Assembly: GCA_903895475.1 (NCBI GenBank)
Contig: CAITUF010000299.1
Span: 1-7,914, forward strand
From: an uncultured Opitutia bacterium
GTDB lineage: Bacteria > Verrucomicrobiota > Verrucomicrobiia > Opitutales > UBA953
Direction: 5' to 3'
DNA: 7,914 nt
A program made the position numbers and the translations under genes. The stretch's first letter is position 1; each line of letters starts with the position of its first letter. A model generated the notes under the pieces. That model had not been told where the DNA came from, made no database searches, and was given only the letters and a program-made list of their open reading frames with translations. Shown here piece after piece: positions 1 to 4,562 of the stretch.

Positions 1-329
1 GCCGCCGTGGGCAGATAATCTTGGCGCCCACGCACGTCTTTGTCGGCGGCGAGTTGCCCGGTTAAAAGGCCCGCCGCGAGGAGCTTGCTACGGAGCGGGT
101 TGAGTAGCGTGTCGCTGTATTGCGACCAGGTGATGGCTTCCTCAGTTGAGAGGTCCAAGACGATTAGGTTCTGGTCGGGGATGCCGCGATGCCGCATGAA
201 CGCCTTCGCCAGTTCGACGCCCGCCGGGACTTTGCCGTTGGCGACGACGACCGTCGTGGCAGGCGTGAGCTCAGCGCGTCCGCCGGCGGCGCACGCGAGA
301 ATCAGTAGCAGTAAGAGGGACCGAACCAT
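1..329 (-). CDS. TIGR03790 family protein, N-terminal part (runs off left edge)
   Basis: Reverse-strand frame open from ATG at 329-327 to the window edge, 109 complete codons with no stop. The start MVRSLLLLLILACAAGG is a charged residue followed by a hydrophobic stretch, so it is an export signal. The ILAC sequence could act as a lipobox, or signal peptidase I could cut just after (AGGRA). After it comes VVVANGKVPAGVELAKAF, then RHRGIPDQNLIVLDL, then an EEAITWSQYSDTLLNPLRS-like stretch. That order (an opening about surviving 'names', an RGIP..N motif, then a T.EE.ITW..Y segment and LR) is what I recall from the uncharacterised TIGR03790 family of exported proteins, common in Verrucomicrobiota, Planctomycetota and Acidobacteriota. 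The biochemical role is unknown. It lies 47 nt downstream of the amidase on the same strand and may be co-transcribed with it. No clear Shine-Dalgarno site precedes the ATG. The family call rests on memory of the motif pattern. Confidence 0.72.
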   Translation of the reverse strand, partial: MVRSLLLLLILACAAGGRAELTPATTVVVANGKVPAGVELAKAFMRHRGIPDQNLIVLDLSTEEAITWSQYSDTLLNPLRSKLLAAGLLTGQLAADKDVRGRQDYLPTA

Positions 330-376
330 GCCCCAAACTTAACGCCCTGCGTCCGTCGCGAAAGCGTAAACGCTGG

Positions 377-1351
377 TTACTGCTTCGAGCGCACGCGCAA
401 GGCGTATGCGGTGATGCCTTCAGTAATGGCTTCCGCCAGCTTCTGGCGGTAGGCGGCGTTGGCGATCTGGGCGCCTTCGGTCCGACTGGAGACGAAGCCA
501 CCTTCCACGAGGACGCCAGGACAGTTCAGGGGGCGTAGGACCGCAAAGCGCGACCGCCGGATGCCGCGGTCCTCGGCGCCAGTGGCCTTGATTAACGAAC
601 GCTGTATATTCCAGGCGAGGAGTAGGTTAAAGGTATCAAAGCGGTTACCAGGTTCGGCGGTGATATCCGCGCGGCTGGAAGCTTTATTCGTCGAGGATTG
701 TCCCGCCGGGGTGAGGCAGTAGGTCTCAATCCCCGAGCTGCTGGCATCTCCCTTGGCGCCACCATTGTAGTGTAGGCTGACGAAGAGGTCGGCCTTGAGT
801 TTGTTCGCCGCCGCGGGGCGGTCGTCGAGGTCGACAAAGAGATCTTTCTCTCGCGTGAGGATGACTTCAAAGCCGCGTTTCTCGAGGAGGAGCTTGATTC
901 GTAAGGCGGTGTCGAGGGTGGCCGCTTTTTCAGTATAACCCAGCGCCGCACTGACAATACCAGGGTCCTTACCGCCATGCCCCGGGTCGATCAAAATACG
1001 CTTGGTCCCCGGTAGCTGCGGAGGCAAACGCCAGAGCAAGGGGACCAGGACTTTATCATAGTCGCGCCGTGTGACGGTGAGTTTCGCTTTCTTCTCGTCG
1101 ATGGTGTCTTCGAGGAAGACTTTCACGCCGCCAACGAGGACGTGGTCGCGGTTCTTCTCCGCATAGAGGTCGGGCCAGGCTTTGGCACTGAAGCGTTCCA
1201 CCGCCGCAGGGTCGCCCTTCTGGGCAACCTCTTGAAACCCCAGCAGGCGCACGGAGTCGCCGAGGTAGATGTCTTGGCTAGCCGCACCGAACAGGGCGGT
1301 GCCCCCAAATAGGGCGAATAGGGCAGCGCAGATGCTTAGGCGACAGCGCAC
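377..1351 (-). CDS. Exported N-acetylmuramoyl-L-alanine amidase (Amidase_3, AmiC-like)
   Basis: 324 residues. It probably cleaves the amide bond between N-acetylmuramic acid and L-alanine in peptidoglycan, outside the inner membrane. Residues 1-25 form a signal peptide (basic MRCR, then a hydrophobic core, cut near GAASQ). Residues about 27-108 hold a small domain ending in a VTRRDYDKVLVPLLW stretch, reminiscent of the copper-amine-oxidase-N-like or AMIN-type domains that often precede these amidases. The catalytic domain spans about 117-320. RILIDPGHGGKDPG carries zinc ligand H125, E141 in GYTEK fits the second ligand, and H194 in LFVSLHYNG the third. E283 in GVLVEGGFVSS fits the catalytic glutamate. 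All expected active-site residues are present, so the enzyme should be active. The start is GTG at 1351-1349, chosen because it precedes the signal peptide and has a good Shine-Dalgarno site. It follows infC by 4 nt and is probably translated from the infC transcript. Septal splitting or wall recycling are possible roles, not shown by the sequence. Confidence 0.93.
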   Translation of the reverse strand: MRCRLSICAALFALFGGTALFGAASQDIYLGDSVRLLGFQEVAQKGDPAAVERFSAKAWPDLYAEKNRDHVLVGGVKVFLEDTIDEKKAKLTVTRRDYDKVLVPLLWRLPPQLPGTKRILIDPGHGGKDPGIVSAALGYTEKAATLDTALRIKLLLEKRGFEVILTREKDLFVDLDDRPAAANKLKADLFVSLHYNGGAKGDASSSGIETYCLTPAGQSSTNKASSRADITAEPGNRFDTFNLLLAWNIQRSLIKATGAEDRGIRRSRFAVLRPLNCPGVLVEGGFVSSRTEGAQIANAAYRQKLAEAITEGITAYALRVRSKQ

Positions 1352-1352
1352 G

Positions 1353-1362
1353 ACCTCACTCC
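1353..1362 (-). promoter_or_regulatory. Ribosome binding site of the amidase, overlapping the infC stop codon
   Basis: On the minus strand the junction reads GGAGTGAGGTC followed by the GTG start. The GGAG lies 7 nt before GTG, an ideal distance. The TGA of infC begins directly after that GGAG, whose last three bases form the final Glu codon of infC. This supports the GTG as the true start and suggests that ribosomes finishing infC re-initiate on the amidase. It is the only textbook Shine-Dalgarno site found in front of any gene in this window. Confidence 0.7.
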
Positions 1363-2036
1363 GGATCGTTCTCGCCGTTGTCCACTGCGGAGTCGTCTTC
1401 GCCGTCGTCCTCGGCTGGCGATGCGTTGTGGATTAACTTGCGTCGATTAGCCTGTAAAGGGGTCATGCCCACGACGATGGCACGGCCACTGCGCTTCGGC
1501 TCGTTGTCGCGCGTGGCGATGTGGATCAAGGCTTCGATCGCACGCTTCATGGTCTCAAGGCCGATTTCTGGGTGCTCGAGTTCGCGGTAGCGGTATTGCA
1601 GGAGCAGCTTCACCTTGTGGCCGTGATACAGGAAGTTTTCGGCGCGGCGTACCTTGATGAAAAGGTCATGCACATCGATACGTGGGCGGAGTTTGATCTC
1701 CTTGACCTTGGTCGCGGTCTTCTGGTGCTTATGCTTCTTCGCTTCTTCGTAGAGGTACTTGCCGTACTCCATGAGTTTGCACACCGGGGGCGTGGCCGTC
1801 GCCGCAATCTCGATGAGGTCGACGCCGAATTCACGGGCCAACTCTAAGGCCTTGGCGGTCTGCATGACGCCGAGCATTTCGCCTTTGGGCGAGATGACGC
1901 GAATCTCGGTCGCACGGATGCGGTCGTTACGCTTGGGTCCTTTATCCTCCCGGCTGCGGAAGTTTCCGCGTTGTTGACCAGAGCTACTGGATGAGGAACT
2001 CGGCCGGGGGCCGTTCGGGCGATAGGGCGGTGGCAT
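1356..2036 (-). CDS. infC: Translation initiation factor IF-3, with N- and C-terminal extensions
   Basis: 226 residues, against about 175-185 usual. IF3 binds the 30S subunit, checks initiator tRNA and start-codon pairing, and keeps the subunits apart. The N-domain spans about 36-105: RNDRIRATEIRVI, then GVDLIEIA and PPVCKLMEYGKYLYE, all classic IF3-N signatures. The linker plus C-domain spans about 108-196, with VKEIKLRPRIDVHD, a HGHKVKLLLQYRYRELEHPEIG segment and a final GRAIVVGMTPL strand. Outside these lie a basic, serine-rich head (seven consecutive Ser at 13-19) and an acidic tail (about 206-226, rich in D and E). The start is ATG at 2036-2034. An in-frame TAA lies seven codons upstream of it (2060-2058), so no earlier start is possible, and the rare AUU start known in many infC genes is not used. 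Only weak purine-rich sequence precedes the ATG. The gene is not next to rpmI-rplT in the usual orientation; it runs the other way and is followed by the amidase. Confidence 0.97.
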   Translation of the reverse strand: MPPPYRPNGPRPSSSSSSSGQQRGNFRSREDKGPKRNDRIRATEIRVISPKGEMLGVMQTAKALELAREFGVDLIEIAATATPPVCKLMEYGKYLYEEAKKHKHQKTATKVKEIKLRPRIDVHDLFIKVRRAENFLYHGHKVKLLLQYRYRELEHPEIGLETMKRAIEALIHIATRDNEPKRSGRAIVVGMTPLQANRRKLIHNASPAEDDGEDDSAVDNGENDPE

Positions 2037-2075
2037 TAGGTATCTTCGTGCGTGTCGTTACGTGCCTAAACTCCC

Positions 2076-2097
2076 CTTGAATGCGGTTGGGTTCAAG
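2076..2097. repeat. Short perfect inverted repeat between the peroxiredoxin gene and infC
   Basis: CTTGAA at 2076-2081 and TTCAAG at 2092-2097 are perfect inverted arms around a 10-base loop. It lies in the 107-nt gap between the peroxiredoxin stop and the infC start, both on the minus strand. No run of T follows on the minus strand, so it is a poor intrinsic terminator. It could be an operator or a leader hairpin for infC, or chance: a six-base arm pair is weak evidence. Confidence 0.25.
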
Positions 2098-2143
2098 CAC
2101 CGATTACACCGAAGACCGCTTAACGTCGGCCCAGCAGAATAAT

Positions 2144-2620
2144 TTATTTCAAGGCGGCAATGGCGGCGAGGACCTGGCTGCCGTGCTCAGCGGCTTCGAC
2201 TTTCGGAATCACTGCCAAGAGTTTTCCGTCTTCATCGAAGAGGTAAGCGGCCCGCAGTGGGCCTAAGTACTTTTTGCCGTACATGGATTTTTCGACGATC
2301 GCATCCATGGCCTGCGAGAACTGGTCCTCTGGGTCCGCCACTAAGGTGTACTTGAAGCCATGCTTGGCGGCATACTTGGAATGGGAGGCGCAGGTGTCCC
2401 GGGATACGCCGATAATCGTAAACCCTTGCTTACCAAGTACTTTCTCGTGTTTTGCGAGGTCCGCCGTCTGCTTATCACAGGCCGAGGTGTTATTGCGCAT
2501 GTAGACCGAAACGACCGTCGGACCGTCCAAGAGCTTAGCAAAGGGGCCATTGACGGCCTTTCCGTCGACTAAGGCGTCGATTTTAAAGGATAACTTAGGC
2601 TTTTTTCCAGGTGTCAGCAT
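2144..2620 (-). CDS. Peroxiredoxin of the BCP/PrxQ (AhpC/TSA) type, atypical active site
   Basis: 158 residues, the usual length for BCP/PrxQ, which reduces hydrogen peroxide and organic peroxides in the cytoplasm with electrons from thioredoxin. The fold order is visible: a GPTVVSVY beta strand, an active-site loop MRNNTSACDKQ (41-51), GFTIIGVSRD (66-75), SHSKYAAKHG, a YTLVADPEDQFSQAM stretch, then GPLRAAYLFDEDGK (120-133). C48 sits where the peroxidatic cysteine belongs, T45 keeps the TxxC part, and R123 matches the conserved Arg. The usual Pro at the head of the PxxxTxxC motif is Met41. The resolving Cys five residues after the peroxidatic one is absent; C77 is the only other Cys. The start is ATG at 2620. 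A longer frame opens upstream at 2785, but its 55 extra residues do not resemble the family and would overlap rpmI. No Shine-Dalgarno site is visible. It sits between infC (same strand) and rpmI (divergent). Confidence 0.88.
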   Translation of the reverse strand: MLTPGKKPKLSFKIDALVDGKAVNGPFAKLLDGPTVVSVYMRNNTSACDKQTADLAKHEKVLGKQGFTIIGVSRDTCASHSKYAAKHGFKYTLVADPEDQFSQAMDAIVEKSMYGKKYLGPLRAAYLFDEDGKLLAVIPKVEAAEHGSQVLAAIAALK

Positions 2621-2779
2621 GGCAATAGGGTGAGATGGGTACACTGCGGAGGGGAGGCGATCGGTGGGCTTTGTCAAACGGGGCAGGGTTTTCGCAAATA
2701 ACTGTACCGCCCGCCGGCTTCCTCGCCCTTTCCCCTTTACAAACCACCCCCAGTCTTCTTTGTTCAGCCCCTTTCCGCC
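2621..2779. promoter_or_regulatory. Divergent intergenic region between the peroxiredoxin gene and rpmI
   Basis: 159 nt from which both transcription units should start. On the minus strand a perfect TTGACA lies at 2676-2671, but no convincing -10 box follows at 16-18 nt. The plus-strand copy reads TTGTCA with only a weak AT-rich match (GCAAATAAC) about 17-18 nt later at 2694-2702. The last 75 nt before rpmI are about three quarters pyrimidine and contain no Shine-Dalgarno motif. This is the expected site of promoters and possibly of ribosomal-protein feedback control. I cannot fix exact promoter positions. Confidence 0.35.
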
Positions 2780-2971
2780 ATGCAAAAGACCCGCAAGTCA
2801 GTCTCCAAGCGCTTTAAGGTGACCGGTACCGGCAAAGTGATGCGTCGTTCCTCGAACACGCGCCACCTGCTCAGCTCCAAGTCCCGCAAGCAGCGCCGTC
2901 GTGCCAACAAGTCCAAGCGCGTCGACTCCGGCTTCGAGAAGAAGATGCTGGCTTCGATGCCTTTTGCCTAA
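2780..2971 (+). CDS. rpmI: 50S ribosomal protein L35
   Basis: 63 residues, very basic, normal length for L35 (about 64). It binds 23S rRNA in the large subunit. Matching family features are SKRFKVTGTGKVMRR (9-23), the TRHLL motif (27-31) followed by SSKSRKQRRR, and the ending KKMLASMPFA, which corresponds to the usual K.M.P. finish. The N-terminus is MQKTRKSVSKRF instead of the common MPKMKT-type start, so it is slightly short there. The start ATG is preceded by a pyrimidine-rich leader ending CCGCC, with no Shine-Dalgarno site. rplT follows after 82 nt, the usual L35-L20 pairing. Confidence 0.95.
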   Translation: MQKTRKSVSKRFKVTGTGKVMRRSSNTRHLLSSKSRKQRRRANKSKRVDSGFEKKMLASMPFA

Positions 2972-3000
2972 ATCGGCGATCCCCTCTGGCCAAAAGGGTG

Positions 3001-3031
3001 TTCTCAAGGCGACCCCGCGGCCTCTTATAAA
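3001..3031 (+). promoter_or_regulatory. Possible promoter in front of rplT
   Basis: In the 82-nt gap between rpmI and rplT, TATAAA at 3026-3031 matches five of six -10 consensus bases. TTCTCA at 3001-3006 is a four-of-six -35 match at a long 19-nt spacing. The stretch 3024-3053 is conspicuously AT-rich for this window and leads into the start codon with no Shine-Dalgarno site. It might give rplT its own short-leader transcript, or simply keep the start region unstructured. Confidence 0.3.
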
Positions 3032-3053
3032 CCAATAATCATACCATACCAAC

Positions 3054-3410
3054 ATGCCTCGTGCAACCAACGGTCCAGCCACTAAGGCGCGCAAACGTCG
3101 CGCCATTCGTGCCGCTAAGGGCTACTTCGGAAATAAATCACGCCTGTACGTCTACGCTCTCGAAGCCGTCCAGCGCGCGCAGAAGTTCGCTTACCGCGAT
3201 CGTCGCAAAAACAAGTCCACTTTCCGCCAGCTATGGATCGTGCGTCTGAACGCTGCCTGCCGTCCCCTCGGCATCAGCTACAGCCGCCTGGTCAATGGTC
3301 TCAAGAAGGCGAATATCACGATCGACCGTAAGAACCTCAGCGAGCTCGCGATTCACGACGCTCCGGCGTTCGTGTCCATCGTGACCAAGGCTAAGGCCGC
3401 GTTGAAGTAA
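3054..3410 (+). CDS. rplT: 50S ribosomal protein L20
   Basis: 118 residues, the normal L20 length. It binds 23S rRNA early and is needed for large-subunit assembly. In several bacteria it also represses translation of its own operon by binding mRNA. The family pattern is continuous: a basic N-terminal tail (KARKRRAIRAAKGYFG, 11-26), YAYRDRRKNKSTFRQLWIVR (46-64), LNAACRPLGISYSRLVNGLKKA (65-86), then IDRKNLSELAIHD and a VTKAKAAL end. The ATG follows an A/C-rich leader (ATACCATACCAAC) with no Shine-Dalgarno motif. A strong terminator follows 22 nt after the stop, so rpmI-rplT can form a complete two-gene unit. Confidence 0.98.
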   Translation: MPRATNGPATKARKRRAIRAAKGYFGNKSRLYVYALEAVQRAQKFAYRDRRKNKSTFRQLWIVRLNAACRPLGISYSRLVNGLKKANITIDRKNLSELAIHDAPAFVSIVTKAKAALK

Positions 3411-3432
3411 GCGCGCTGCCAGCGTCACCTCG

Positions 3433-3465
3433 AAGGCCCCGGTCACCCCGGGGCCTTTTTGTTTT
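3433..3465 (+). terminator. Intrinsic (Rho-independent) terminator after rplT
   Basis: A 10-bp GC-rich stem, AAGGCCCCGG (3433-3442) pairing with CCGGGGCCTT (3448-3457), closes a 5-nt loop TCACC. It is followed by a T-rich stretch, TTTTTGTTTT, ending at 3465. This is a textbook terminator for plus-strand transcripts from rplT. It implies that pheS needs its own promoter, or that some read-through (attenuation) feeds pheST-gatCA. Confidence 0.93.
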
Positions 3466-3518
3466 CACAGGGGTGCTTTCGCTTGCCGATTGGCCCCGCC
3501 CACGCACAAATCAAGGGC

Positions 3519-4559
3519 ATGCAGCAGCAGCTCGCCCAGCTCGTCGCCACCGCCCAGCAGGAGGCCCTCGCCGTCACGTCCCGTGCCGAGCTGGAGGCCT
3601 TTAAGGCGCGCGTGGTCGGCCCCAACGGCTCCCTCACCGCGGTGATGAAGGGGATGGCCACGTTGTCCAAAGAGGAACGCCCCGTCGTGGGTAAGCTGAT
3701 CAACGAGGCGAAGCGGTCCGTCGAGGAGCTGCTCGCCGCCTTACTCCTTAAGGTCGAGGACGCCGAAATTTCCGCTGCCTTGGGCACACCGTGGGATGCC
3801 ACGCTCACCGGCCCCGATGCTCCCGCGGGTTCCCTCCACCCGCTCACGCGTACGCGCGAGCGGATTCTCGCTTCGTTCCGTAAGCTCGGCTTCACGGTCG
3901 CCGAGGGTCCCGAAATCGAAACAGAGTGGCATTGTTTCGACGCACTCAACACGCCCGCCGATCACCCCGCGCGTGACATGCAGGATACGCTCTACATGCC
4001 GAAGGCTTTCCGCTCGGCCGACGCGCCACGTAAAGGTGAAGAGGCCCTCGTGCTGCGCACCCACACGTCGAGCGTCCAGGTGCGCACGATGCTTTCCCGT
4101 AAGCCGCCATTCCGGATCGTGGCCCCGGGTCGTTGCTTCCGCCGCGATGCCGTCGACGCGACACACTCCGCCAACTTCCATCAGGTCGAGGGTCTTTGGA
4201 TCGACCGTAATGTGACGCTCGCCGATTTACGCGGGGTGCTCGATTTCTTCGTAAAGGAGACGTTCGGGCCCGACGCCGAAATCCGCCTGCGTCCGTCGTT
4301 CTTCCCCTTCACGGAGCCGTCCTTCGAAATGGACCTACGCTCGCCGAACCTCGGCCGTCTGTCCAATCGCTGGCTCGAAATCATGGGCTGCGGTCTGGTC
4401 GACCCCAAGGTGCTCGAGCTCTGTGGGCTCGACCCGGAGGAATTCTCCGGCCTGGCCTTTGGGCTCGGGCTCGAACGCATCGCGATGCTGGTCCACGGCA
4501 TCGATGACATCCGCCATTTCTACAATAACGACCTGCGCTTCCTGCGCCAGTTCGCCTAA
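3519..4559 (+). CDS. pheS: Phenylalanine--tRNA ligase alpha subunit
   Basis: 346 residues, typical for PheS. It forms the alpha2-beta2 class II synthetase that charges tRNA-Phe. Residues 1-85 form the N-terminal helical/coiled-coil arm that contacts tRNA. The catalytic core runs from about 105: LHPLTRTRERI, EGPEIETEWHCFDALN (129-144), DTLYM, LRTHTSSVQVRTM (179-191), motif 2 in GRCFRRDAVDATHS.NFHQVEG (204-225), WLEIMGCGLVDPKVL (285-299) and motif 3 SGLAFGLGLERIAML (310-324). The Ala of the LAFG segment (A313), equivalent to the E. coli alanine that sets substrate-pocket size, is retained. The start is ATG at 3519, since MQQQLAQLV matches the family start. A frame extension upstream to a TTG at 3459 lies in the terminator T-tract and is unlikely. 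Only a poorly spaced AAGGG precedes the ATG. pheT follows after 3 nt. Confidence 0.97.
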   Translation: MQQQLAQLVATAQQEALAVTSRAELEAFKARVVGPNGSLTAVMKGMATLSKEERPVVGKLINEAKRSVEELLAALLLKVEDAEISAALGTPWDATLTGPDAPAGSLHPLTRTRERILASFRKLGFTVAEGPEIETEWHCFDALNTPADHPARDMQDTLYMPKAFRSADAPRKGEEALVLRTHTSSVQVRTMLSRKPPFRIVAPGRCFRRDAVDATHSANFHQVEGLWIDRNVTLADLRGVLDFFVKETFGPDAEIRLRPSFFPFTEPSFEMDLRSPNLGRLSNRWLEIMGCGLVDPKVLELCGLDPEEFSGLAFGLGLERIAMLVHGIDDIRHFYNNDLRFLRQFA

Positions 4560-4562
4560 GCC

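Noticed and set aside
40..342. Plus-strand 100-codon frame at the left edge
   Set aside because: It is antisense to the TIGR03790-type gene, which has a signal peptide and family motifs; the plus frame has no recognisable feature.
363..374. Small palindrome AGCGTAAACGCT after the amidase gene
   Set aside because: Only 4-5 bp stem and no T-run on the minus strand, so not a supported terminator.
2671..2676. Perfect minus-strand TTGACA as a peroxiredoxin promoter
   Set aside because: No acceptable -10 hexamer lies 15-19 nt downstream; kept only as a remark in the intergenic entry.
2621..2785. Upstream extension of the peroxiredoxin frame to 2785
   Set aside because: The extra 55 residues look like translated intergenic DNA, do not resemble the family, and would overlap the rpmI start on the other strand.
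2981..2998. Possible hairpin CCCT...AGGG between rpmI and rplT
   Set aside because: Only a 4-bp stem with no T-tract; too weak to call.
3459..3518. TTG start for pheS at 3459
   Set aside because: It lies within the T-tract of the terminator; family alignment puts the start at ATG 3519.
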